64,000 nucleotides of DNA, from contig CAJUDE010000021.1 of NCBI GenBank assembly GCA_910585295.1, positions 1 to 64,000 of the forward strand. The letters are read 5' to 3'. This DNA is from an uncultured Lachnospiraceae bacterium. Lineage in GTDB: Bacteria; Bacillota; Clostridia; Lachnospirales; Lachnospiraceae. Numbering within the stretch: position 1 is the stretch's first letter; each line of letters starts with the position of its first letter. The notes under the pieces were generated by a model. The model had not been told where the DNA came from, searched no databases, and was given only the letters and a program-made list of their open reading frames with translations. Positions 33,757-41,580 of this stretch are shown here, piece by piece. The position numbers and the translations under genes were made by a program.

Positions 33757-34419
33757 ATGAAAAATATTTTTGATAAGGCACGGAACGTCATTGTTATTTT
33801 ATTTGTTTGCTGCTGTATATTCTTTGCCACAAAATACTATTACAGCAAGCAGGTAAAAACGGTAGAGGTCATTAAGGAAGTTGAAAAAGTAATTGAGAAA
33901 GAAATCGAAATTTCTGGTGAGACCATCCGCTCTGGCATGGCAAATATTGGGAAGCTATGTACCGCTGAATACAGCTATACCCATGTAGAACGGGTGGACA
34001 GCTCACGGGAGCTTAGGGGGTATACCATTCCTTTCACAACCTCAACATTTATCTACAGCTATGATGGCGCTATCATGGTTGGGATTGATTTCACCAAAAT
34101 CAAAATTGAGAAAGACGATAAGGCAAAAGTAATAAACGTCACACTTCCCGATGTTGAAATCATCAGTTCTGATGTTGACCAGGACAGCTTTAAGCTCTAT
34201 GATGAGAAAAACAATATTTTTAACCCTATCTCTGTGACAGACGTGGTGGATTCTTTTGCGGAATTAAAAAACAGCGAGGAAGAAAAGGCCAAAAAAGAAG
34301 GGCTATTTGACAAAGCGCGTACAAACGCAACGGCATTGGTGGAAAACTTTATGCGCGGCTCCTATGACGTAGGCGGTTATGTCATTAAGGTATCCTTCCA
34401 GGAAGCAAAACAGCAATAA
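33757..34419 (+). CDS. DUF4230-family membrane-anchored protein
   Basis: A 220-residue protein with an N-terminal membrane helix (about residues 10-27) followed by a short coiled segment rich in Val, Glu and Lys (VEVIKEVEKVIEKEIEISGE) and an extracytoplasmic domain. The segments GKLCTAEYSYTHV and GIDFTKIKIEKDD, then INVTLPDVEI are typical of DUF4230. It ends close to a terminator. The function of the family is unknown; it is often found as a single gene in Firmicutes and Bacteroidetes. Confidence 0.8.
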   Translation: MKNIFDKARNVIVILFVCCCIFFATKYYYSKQVKTVEVIKEVEKVIEKEIEISGETIRSGMANIGKLCTAEYSYTHVERVDSSRELRGYTIPFTTSTFIYSYDGAIMVGIDFTKIKIEKDDKAKVINVTLPDVEIISSDVDQDSFKLYDEKNNIFNPISVTDVVDSFAELKNSEEEKAKKEGLFDKARTNATALVENFMRGSYDVGGYVIKVSFQEAKQQ

Positions 34420-34512
34420 GCTGTGGAATTCCCTTAGATACATCCCCCACCGCCCTATAATTGGCGCTGCCTGCATGATATCCATCAACATATAGCCAGA
34501 TATCTCTTATGG

Positions 34513-34554
34513 CCGTATGCCCGGCGAAGTTAATCAGCCCGGCATACGGTTTTT
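34513..34554 (+). terminator. Terminator after the DUF4230 gene
   Basis: CCGTATGCCCGGC pairs with GCCCGGCATACGG with one mismatch, followed by TTTTT. Its right arm is the start of the direct repeat described at 34541. Confidence 0.8.
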
Positions 34555-34630
34555 GCAAGCATGGTTATGCTATGGCCGACTATAACATCTGCCTGGCATA
34601 TGGTTTCTGCAGGCACGGTTATGCTATGGC
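34541..34630. repeat. Imperfect direct repeat, two 36-base units 54 bases apart
   Basis: GGCATACGGTTTTTGCAAGC continuing ATGGTTATGCTATGGC recurs at 34595-34630 with four changes. The second unit overlaps the last codons of the ParA-like gene on the other strand. Confidence 0.7.
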
Positions 34631-35470
34631 TCCCGCCAACTGTAAAATCAACTTGGCAGACCGGATTAATTCCCGCTCAAACCCCACATCCTTCCCCTTC
34701 ATCCCATCCCCAATATAGTTCGTGACCTCTGTCCCTGTCCTTCCAAACCTCCCTGCTTCCCGTATCTGGCGATTATAAGGTATGGCGCCCAGCACATGCC
34801 CGTCTACCCGGTAAATCCGTTCCAAATTCTTCCTGCTGTACAGCCCATCCTCAAAATAATTCCCTACCAGAAAGAATATTTTCCCCCCGATATCTGGCGG
34901 GTTTCTATAATAGTCCCCGATCAATTCTGATTCCTGGTCCATATTCAGCACGCATACATCGGCTTCTTGCAGCAAGTTACGTGCAATATCATCCTTCCTG
35001 GCCCCGCAATCCACAAAAACCACATCAAAATAATCTTCCACAGCGCTCAGCACCTGCTTTAATTTTGTGAAAAGCGCATCCTCCCGCCACCATTCCTGTT
35101 CGCCCCTTCGGCTGCCAGGAAGGCAATACATCTTGTCTTTTATCACTTGATGCATATTCCCTTTCACGACTTGCTCTGTCAAAGCCTCTTTCTGCTTCCC
35201 TAATAAGAAATCCAACCCACTTGTAAGGAAATATTCCTGCTGCTCCGCCGCCAAAAGGGCTTGCCCATCCCTTCCATACCCTGGATTTATTTGCTGGCCA
35301 AACACTGAGTTTCTATGTCCAAGAAAATTCTTTTCCAAACTATCATTCTGGTACCCTCCAGAAACCACCGCTGCGGTTATGGGATACATCAATACAGACG
35401 TACAGGCAACCAAAGCCATGTGGAACGCTGTTTCCACCTGTTTTTCCTCACTCCAAAATGCTATTTTCAT
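34619..35470 (-). CDS. ParA/MinD-like protein with degenerate P-loop
   Basis: A 283-residue protein. It starts MKIAFWSEEKQVETAFHMAL, where ParA/MinD relatives have K-G-G-x-G-K-T; none of the glycines or the key lysine is present. The later DYFDVVFVDCGARKDDIARN looks like the Walker B strand of that superfamily, followed by ADVCVLNMDQES. It probably cannot bind ATP normally and may be a structural or regulatory relative. The start after GGAG is preferred. A palindrome pair lies upstream. No ParB partner or pilus genes are adjacent. Confidence 0.6.
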   Translation of the reverse strand: MKIAFWSEEKQVETAFHMALVACTSVLMYPITAAVVSGGYQNDSLEKNFLGHRNSVFGQQINPGYGRDGQALLAAEQQEYFLTSGLDFLLGKQKEALTEQVVKGNMHQVIKDKMYCLPGSRRGEQEWWREDALFTKLKQVLSAVEDYFDVVFVDCGARKDDIARNLLQEADVCVLNMDQESELIGDYYRNPPDIGGKIFFLVGNYFEDGLYSRKNLERIYRVDGHVLGAIPYNRQIREAGRFGRTGTEVTNYIGDGMKGKDVGFERELIRSAKLILQLAGAIA

Positions 35471-35585
35471 TGCAATTTCTCCTTTGTAATTGTTGCTTCC
35501 GAAAGGAGATGGACCAGCCTCAGATACCTTTAAAAACGATACAGGCACAAACCACAACTATTGTATATTATGGAAATATGTACAA

Positions 35586-35642
35586 AGACAATTGTACGTT
35601 GAACAAAAGATATATTCATCATACAATTGTCTGCCATATTTG
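35586..35642. promoter_or_regulatory. Paired palindromes upstream of the ParA-like gene
   Basis: AGACAATTGTA and TACAATTGTCT form an 11-base perfect inverted repeat 35 bases apart; each half also contains the palindrome ACAATTGT. The spacing could suit a dimeric repressor or a long hairpin after the amidase gene. No regulator is implied by sequence alone. Confidence 0.45.
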
Positions 35643-35686
35643 TAAACAGTGTTTTGCCATTTTATAAAGATTTAAGATTTTAGGTA

Positions 35687-36436
35687 TTACATACTGACCA
35701 CAAGGGTGTCGTACCCATCCTGGCGAAGCTGTTCCTGGAGCGCCATTGCATCCTCCAAGCTGCTTTCCCTGCCCACAATCACTGCATAATACGGGGCTTC
35801 CCAGCGTACGGAAGCAAAGTATCCCTGATCCTCTAACTGCTCCCTCATGTATTCTGCATTGGACTCATAGCGGTACAGCCCAACCTGCACGCCATAATTC
35901 CTGGCTTTTGGCTTTAACGGAAGCGCTTTTTCTACTCCTGTGGCAATCGCATCCACCATCTTGTCAAATTGCTGGTCAAAAAGCTGATTGTCCGCCTCAT
36001 TGTTGATAAACCCAAGTTCCATCAACACTGCCGGCATCTGCGTCCGCCTCAAAACCACAAGCCCAGGGCGTTCCACCACGCCAAGGTCTTTAAAGCCAAA
36101 ATCCACCAGTTCCTTGTTGATTGCTTCCCCAAGCCTTGCCGCCTCTGTATTCGCTTCATATACCAAAGCCTGGGTCCCGCTGTAAGTGTTGGGGTTCTCC
36201 CCGGAATTTCGATGGAACGAAATAAAATAGTCCGCCCCAGACCGGTTGGCAATCTGCGCTTTCTCAAAAGGCGAATCATACCGATCTTCCGTCCTGGTAT
36301 ACAGCACATTGTAACCTGCATCTTCCAGCCGCTTGCCCACAGCAAGCGCTACTTGAAGCGTATCATCTTTTTCTTTCCGTCCATTAAAAGAAGCCCCGTT
36401 ATCATATCCACCATGTGCTGGGTGCAGCAGGCGCAA
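35687..36436 (-). CDS. N-acetylmuramoyl-L-alanine amidase with SPOR domain, 5' end displaced
   Basis: An amidase_3 domain (LLHPAHGGYDNGASFNG, ISFHRNSGENPNTYSG, MELGFINNEADN; zinc ligands His, Glu, His) is followed from about residue 175 by a SPOR domain (NYGVQVGLYRYESNAEYMRE) that binds denuded septal peptidoglycan. The enzyme cuts the amide bond between muramic acid and the stem peptide. Homology begins at NLRLLHPAHGG and just upstream lies repeat B. The frame stays open back to 36574 but that sequence is the repeat. No good ribosome binding site precedes the TTG at 36436. The original start, and perhaps a signal peptide, is probably lost or moved. Confidence 0.75.
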   Translation of the reverse strand: MRLLHPAHGGYDNGASFNGRKEKDDTLQVALAVGKRLEDAGYNVLYTRTEDRYDSPFEKAQIANRSGADYFISFHRNSGENPNTYSGTQALVYEANTEAARLGEAINKELVDFGFKDLGVVERPGLVVLRRTQMPAVLMELGFINNEADNQLFDQQFDKMVDAIATGVEKALPLKPKARNYGVQVGLYRYESNAEYMREQLEDQGYFASVRWEAPYYAVIVGRESSLEDAMALQEQLRQDGYDTLVVSM

Positions 36437-36451
36437 ATTTGAATTTACAAT

Positions 36452-36645
36452 AGAACAAAGTGGGCAAGCCCACTTCAACTCTCCTGTCCCCTCACTCATG
36501 AGAGGATTGCACACTTTGAAGCGCCGAACACAATTGCGAAGCAATATATCCCTCTTGTGCGAGTGCGCATCCATATTTTAATCTTATAGGAAAGCCATAG
36601 TCTTTAACGCTTTACAGCAGCATAGTCTTTCCTATAAGATTAAAA
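36452..36645 (+). repeat. Repeat B, copy 2
   Basis: It opens AGAACAAAGTGGGCAAGCCC and closes with TTTTAATCTTATAGGAAAG (36576-36594) paired perfectly with CTTTCCTATAAGATTAAAA (36627-36645). Compared with the copy at 15884, one extra A in the left arm is matched by one extra T in the right arm. The loop again contains TTTAACGCTTTACAGCAGC. The middle part is different and shorter. Confidence 0.8.
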
Positions 36646-36646
36646 A

Positions 36647-36692
36647 CGTGCCTTACGCAGGGAACCTGTAAAAGAACCCTACGCAAGGCACG
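36647..36692 (-). terminator. Terminator of the large surface-protein gene
   Basis: CGTGCCTTACGCAGGG pairs with CCCTACGCAAGGCACG (two G-U or mismatch positions) eight bases after the stop codon, followed by a T run on the minus strand. As at 16129, a terminator directly adjoins the B hairpin. Confidence 0.82.
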
Positions 36693-36699
36693 CCTTTGT

Positions 36700-39600
36700 T
36701 TACTTCACTGTAACTTTTTTGCTTACTGCACTATATTGGAGCTTATATCCTGATTTAGACACAGCCGACTTCACGCCATATTTCTGGTTTTTGTCGCCTT
36801 CATTTAACCCCGTCACTTTACAGGTCATCCGTCCGTTCTTCACACTAACCTTATTCAGGTAAACCCATTTCTTGGCCTGTGTATTGTAGCGATAGAACTT
36901 ATTATTTTTTACCCTGTAAGTAGATGCAATTTTCCCAGAGTTGCTTTGGTATTTATATTTATATATATAATACATGTTAGCTTCTTTCACTGTCTTAAAG
37001 CTTATCTGCACGGAAGTCTTTGACAACCGTTTTACTGTTACCCCGGCCGGAGTTTTCGGCATCACAATGACTTTCGCTTCTTTGGAAAGGGAGCCGTAAG
37101 AAAATTTGCCATTTACTTTTTTGTATGCCTTAACCTTATATCGGTACGGCTTGCCAGCAGTCCTCTTCTTGTCAATAAAAGATGTTTTTGCGACATTCGC
37201 TACCTTCACAAATTTCTTCTTAGAGGCATTATAGCGAAGCACTTGATACCCATCTGCATTTGGAACCTTGTTCCATTGCAATTTTACCCTGTTTGTTTTG
37301 TCTGAGGAAGCCTTAAGCCCAGATACTTTCTTCAAACTTGTTTGGGGCTGCTCAGGAGTTACGGATGGCGCTTGCCCTGCCGCCACGGTTACATTGCAGA
37401 CGCCGCTTTCCTTATCCACGCTGGCGATCCCTGACACTGCCGACACTGCTAAGGTGTACTTTCCTGCGTCTTTTACAGATGCCGATGGGATTGTCAGCTT
37501 ATCGCTTGTCTTGCCTGGCAATGCCACGCCATCTTTTTTCCATTGGTAGGTAAGTTCCCCTTGGCTTACCTTCACTTCAGATTCAATCGTAAGCCCCTCT
37601 TTTTCCTTTATGCTTATGGCGTTTTTCTTCAGCTTCACTTCCAGTTCTGGGGCAGGCTGAACTACCGTTTCGCCCCTTGCCTCTTCTTTTTGCTTAACGC
37701 TTTCAGCTACAAACTGGGCTTCTATCACATCGCCATTCATCAACGATTTCTCATCGGCCTTCACTGCCATCGTTTTGCTATTAGTGACTTTCTGGTATTT
37801 GCCCCCTACTACCACAGAATCAATAACATAGCCGTCTTCCGCCTGAATAGCCAGCTCTTTGCTTTCCCCCGGCGCCAATGTAAGCATCCCATCTTCCCCG
37901 CCTGAAATGCTTCCGCCCAAGGTGTCTGAAAGGATAATGGATTTCGGGGCTTTCGCTGCCGTCCCGTCATCCTTTGCCGCAACAATTGCAAAGGGGCTAA
38001 AAGATTTACACAGAATTACCAGCCCATAACGGGTAATGGTGCATGGTATCTCCTCCATCCCTATAATCTCGCCATTTTTGTCCCTTGCAAAATGGTACGC
38101 TTTAAATGTAACCCCTTCGTCGTCTGGCCCATATCCTGGTGGGAACCCAACTGATATACGGATCGAGCTGCCTACCGTAATAAGGCTTTGGCGGCAGATT
38201 AACATATTAATATTGTATGTCTCGCTTTTCAGCGCCTGGTCCCCAAGCTCTTCCTTCACCATATTATCCATAACATCTGTCTGGGCATGGGTTGGGGAAG
38301 TTGCCACAAGGGTAAGGCCTGTCATCATTTCAGGCGTTACCGGGCTGTTATCCTCTGTTTTCCAGTCCTGGAAATTTTTCTTGGAAAGGTCTGATTTCTC
38401 CAAAAGCTGCGGCCTGCCGTAAATATTCCAGAAATAACCGCTGGACCTATAAGCGCATACTGCTTTTTTAGCGGAAGCTGTATAACTAAACGTTTTTGGC
38501 ACCTTCCCGCTTTCTACGCCAACCAAACCTGTCACGCAAAAGGTATATGTCACGCTTTCATCCAGCCACATACTGCTTGGCGTAAAATCAAACGTAACCG
38601 TCTTATCGCCATCCCAATTGAAATTCTCCACTTTGCTGTACTCCATAGCAGAAGTGTTTTCACTATTAACAGAATACTCAACGCCTGCCTCCATGCCTTC
38701 CACAAGCTTCAGGGAATCATAAAACTCCACGGTCACATGTGTTTTTTTAATTGGTATTTTGGAAGTAAGGGCAGGCGTCGCCTTCTTTACATATGGCGGA
38801 GCTACATAAGTCCCATTGGGGTTATATAAGACTTCTGTATGCGCCTCAAACAGCAATGGGTCGCCGCGGAACGTCAGCCGCTTTAGGCCTTCTATGCTGT
38901 TTTCCTTATAATCGCCTGGATCTTCATTGGTAACCGCGAATTCAACATATTCTGCACTTGCAAGCTTAATGGTGGCTTCTGCCTCTGTATCCGGAAACAT
39001 ATACACATCTGGCAGCAAATAGCCCCAAGGCCCATGTTCCCAACGATTTGTATTCTCATAAAATTTCGTTGTCTTCATTAGGAGATATTTCCCATTCTCT
39101 ATTGATTTTGCCGCGCCCATGCCTTGATAGCTTACCTTATAGACCCCAGTCGGCACACCATCCTCTATAGCGTCTTCACTGAATACGACCTTTAAGCCAT
39201 TTTCATTTGCCACCTCTTTAAACATCTTACTTTCCCCTGGCAGCTCTGGGTATGTAAATTCAAAATTTGCCTCTGACATCACTCCGTCTGGGACATGCCT
39301 TTTGCCCATCACGTCATTCCCAACTAACAAATAGTCAGACCGTTCAAAACCGTCAACGTCTCCTGGCTCCTGTATAGGGGGAATTGGGTCGTCCATTGTG
39401 GCGTCAAGCCCATACCATGCGCCGCCTGCCTGGACATAATTCCACATATGCGGCTCTATGCGGTCTGTCGTGCGTTGGAACCCTCCTTGCACAAGGATAC
39501 AGGGAATCCCAAGCTTGTCTAACACGGACTTAACCGCCCTTGCATATCCCTCGCATAGGCTCTCCCCTTTTATCAAAGCGCCATATGCCGTCCGAATATG

Positions 39601-40266
39601 CCCAATATTTTCTTTTGTGCAAGTATCCTCCATCCGGTAGGAAGTATTAAATATAATTTCATCATGGGCATATTTTATTTTCTGCTCTTCCAGGTCCTTC
39701 CCTTCTTCTACCGTCAGGTTATTTGCGCCATCCACTATGCTGGCAACCCTTGCCTCATATTCTGCGATGGCAGCCTCCACCTCGCCCTGGCTGGCAAAGC
39801 CTTGCACAAAATAATTATCGCTTCTGCCTGGCCCAAGGTAAGCGCAGTATGTGGAACCTTTCTGGGTCACCCGAAGGCTCAGGTAAGAAAAATCCACGTA
39901 AAAAATTTCTGGGTAATCTGCATAAAAAGCATCCCTTGCAGCGCCCATATAAGAAAGGAGAGCCATATTGCCGCTGGCGTAGCCAGACAATTGTTCCTGT
40001 GTCACATGCCCATTCGCCACAAGGTCATAGTCCCCAGTCCCTGTTTTAAAAATTCCCTGCGTATACATATTGTACATCGCTTCATAAAAGCCCTTCGCTT
40101 CATCTGGAAGCTGCCCATAATAATACTGCCCTGCACCTGCAGGGGCAACAGCCCCTTTTGCATTCCCTAAACTGGATGCATACACATCACTGCCAAAGCT
40201 ATCCAACACAAATGACAGTGCGAAAAACAGCGCCAGCGCCAGGCTGGCTATCCTTCCTCGTTTCAT
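36700..40266 (-). CDS. Large secreted protein: transglutaminase-like, Ig-like and FN3 domains
   Basis: An 1188-residue exported protein. A signal peptide (about residues 1-30, cut near VYA-SS) leads to a transglutaminase/protease-like domain with the triad Cys in GESLCEGYARAV, His in EPHMWNYV and Asp in YGLDATMDDP (residues about 235-295). Long uncharacterised beta-rich stretches follow, then an Ig-like domain (YQWKKDGVALPG, DAGKYTLAV; about 930-1000) and two FN3-like domains (GLKASSDKTNRVKLQWNKV; about 1010-1185). There is no LPXTG or S-layer motif, so attachment to the cell is unclear. It may act on or bind surface or host polymers. AGGAAGAATT precedes the ATG. Confidence 0.82.
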   Translation of the reverse strand: MKRGRIASLALALFFALSFVLDSFGSDVYASSLGNAKGAVAPAGAGQYYYGQLPDEAKGFYEAMYNMYTQGIFKTGTGDYDLVANGHVTQEQLSGYASGNMALLSYMGAARDAFYADYPEIFYVDFSYLSLRVTQKGSTYCAYLGPGRSDNYFVQGFASQGEVEAAIAEYEARVASIVDGANNLTVEEGKDLEEQKIKYAHDEIIFNTSYRMEDTCTKENIGHIRTAYGALIKGESLCEGYARAVKSVLDKLGIPCILVQGGFQRTTDRIEPHMWNYVQAGGAWYGLDATMDDPIPPIQEPGDVDGFERSDYLLVGNDVMGKRHVPDGVMSEANFEFTYPELPGESKMFKEVANENGLKVVFSEDAIEDGVPTGVYKVSYQGMGAAKSIENGKYLLMKTTKFYENTNRWEHGPWGYLLPDVYMFPDTEAEATIKLASAEYVEFAVTNEDPGDYKENSIEGLKRLTFRGDPLLFEAHTEVLYNPNGTYVAPPYVKKATPALTSKIPIKKTHVTVEFYDSLKLVEGMEAGVEYSVNSENTSAMEYSKVENFNWDGDKTVTFDFTPSSMWLDESVTYTFCVTGLVGVESGKVPKTFSYTASAKKAVCAYRSSGYFWNIYGRPQLLEKSDLSKKNFQDWKTEDNSPVTPEMMTGLTLVATSPTHAQTDVMDNMVKEELGDQALKSETYNINMLICRQSLITVGSSIRISVGFPPGYGPDDEGVTFKAYHFARDKNGEIIGMEEIPCTITRYGLVILCKSFSPFAIVAAKDDGTAAKAPKSIILSDTLGGSISGGEDGMLTLAPGESKELAIQAEDGYVIDSVVVGGKYQKVTNSKTMAVKADEKSLMNGDVIEAQFVAESVKQKEEARGETVVQPAPELEVKLKKNAISIKEKEGLTIESEVKVSQGELTYQWKKDGVALPGKTSDKLTIPSASVKDAGKYTLAVSAVSGIASVDKESGVCNVTVAAGQAPSVTPEQPQTSLKKVSGLKASSDKTNRVKLQWNKVPNADGYQVLRYNASKKKFVKVANVAKTSFIDKKRTAGKPYRYKVKAYKKVNGKFSYGSLSKEAKVIVMPKTPAGVTVKRLSKTSVQISFKTVKEANMYYIYKYKYQSNSGKIASTYRVKNNKFYRYNTQAKKWVYLNKVSVKNGRMTCKVTGLNEGDKNQKYGVKSAVSKSGYKLQYSAVSKKVTVK

Positions 40267-40494
40267 AAATTCTTCCTTTCTTTTCTTATTATGGTAATTT
40301 CCCCCTTATACCATTTAGAATAACATGTTAATATAATTTTCGTCAAGTATGCCCATTACTAATTTGCGCGGCAGCTATCCGCCATGCCCTGCATCTAATA
40401 TAATTGTAACTGCCATGGCTCTCCTTCCTGCACTGTGTTACAGCGCAAACAGGTATTTTCCTTTATTGTATGCGCTGCTGCAGAAAAGTTTCCA

Positions 40495-40523
40495 TTGACA
40501 AATCCATGGTCTGAGGTTATAGT
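40495..40523 (+). promoter_or_regulatory. Promoter of fabH
   Basis: TTGACA and TATAGT are separated by 17 bases, about 49 bases before the fabH start codon. The remaining 40267-40494 stretch holds nothing else I recognise. Confidence 0.75.
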
Positions 40524-40571
40524 AAGCATGTAATTATTTTGATTTTCAAACTATTAAGGACAGGGAGAATT

Positions 40572-41540
40572 ATGAGAGCAAAAATTATTGGAACCGGAAG
40601 CTGCCTTCCGGATAGATCTGCAACAAATGATTACCTTTCCACCATTATGGACACCAGTGACCAATGGATCCACAGCAGGACCGGGATCCATAAGCGCCAT
40701 CTGGTGTCTTCCGAAGAAGAGACTACCCTTACCCTTGCCGTCAATGCCGCCAATGCCGCGTTAGAAGATGCAGGCATCCTCCCCGCGCAGCTTGACCTGA
40801 TTCTGGTAGCGACAGTCTCTTCTGACTTTATCACCCCAAGCACTGCATGTATGGTGCAAAAGGCATTGGGCGCATGCCATGCCACAGCATTTGACATCAA
40901 CGCGGCATGTTCTGGTTTCCTGTTTGCCTTAAATACTGTGGACGCTTATTTTCAGTCAGGGGCCTGCCAGACTGCATTAATTATTGGTGTGGAAACCCTT
41001 TCCAAAATCATCGACTGGTCTGACCGGTCCACTTGCGTCCTGTTTGGGGACGGCGCCGGCGCCGTGGTCGCCAAAGCTTCTGAGGAAGGGATGGTTGCCT
41101 CCATCCAAGGTTCTGACGGTACGGGAGGGGATATCCTGATTTGCAAAAACCGCACCAATAATAACCCCTATATCGCCACAGGCACAGACCCAGGCTATCT
41201 TTCGATGAACGGGCAGGAAGTATTTAAATTTGCTGTGAAAAAAGTGCCGGAATGCATCCAATCCCTTTTGGCGCAGACAGGGCTATGCGCTTCTGATGTC
41301 ACTTATTACCTGCTGCACCAGGCAAATTACCGGATCATCACTTCCATTGCACGTAAGTTAAAGCTGCCCATTGAAAAATTCCCTTCTAATGTGGAGCGGT
41401 GCGGGAACACCTCCGCCGCAAGCATCCCCATCCTTCTTGATGAGGTACATAAAGAAGGGAAACTTTCTGAAGGGGACATCCTTTTGCTGTCCGGGTTCGG
41501 GGCCGGGCTTACCTGGGGAGCCGCTTTATTAAAATGGTAG
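40572..41540 (+). CDS. fabH: 3-oxoacyl-ACP synthase III
   Basis: A 322-residue thiolase-fold condensing enzyme. The triad is Cys in DINAACSGFLFAL (about 112), His in LLHQANYRII and Asn in ERCGNTSAASIPI. It would start fatty acid synthesis by joining acetyl-CoA or another acyl-CoA to malonyl-ACP. The start at MRAKIIGTGS follows GGGAG. It stands alone instead of in the usual fab cluster, so it may be a second copy with a different primer preference, or act in a secondary pathway. Confidence 0.93.
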   Translation: MRAKIIGTGSCLPDRSATNDYLSTIMDTSDQWIHSRTGIHKRHLVSSEEETTLTLAVNAANAALEDAGILPAQLDLILVATVSSDFITPSTACMVQKALGACHATAFDINAACSGFLFALNTVDAYFQSGACQTALIIGVETLSKIIDWSDRSTCVLFGDGAGAVVAKASEEGMVASIQGSDGTGGDILICKNRTNNNPYIATGTDPGYLSMNGQEVFKFAVKKVPECIQSLLAQTGLCASDVTYYLLHQANYRIITSIARKLKLPIEKFPSNVERCGNTSAASIPILLDEVHKEGKLSEGDILLLSGFGAGLTWGAALLKW

Positions 41541-41546
41541 CATCTG

Positions 41547-41580
41547 GCAGCAGTAAGCCTAAGCCTACTGCTGCTGATTT
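41547..41580. terminator. Terminator between convergent fabH and ABC permease genes
   Basis: GCAGCAGTA pairs with TACTGCTGC around a ten-base loop, followed by GATTTTTA on the plus strand. It overlaps the last codons of the permease gene. Confidence 0.75.

Noticed and set aside
36437..36574. Longer amidase N-terminus from the ATG at 36574
   Set aside because: The extra 46 codons lie mostly inside repeat B and have no similarity to amidases.
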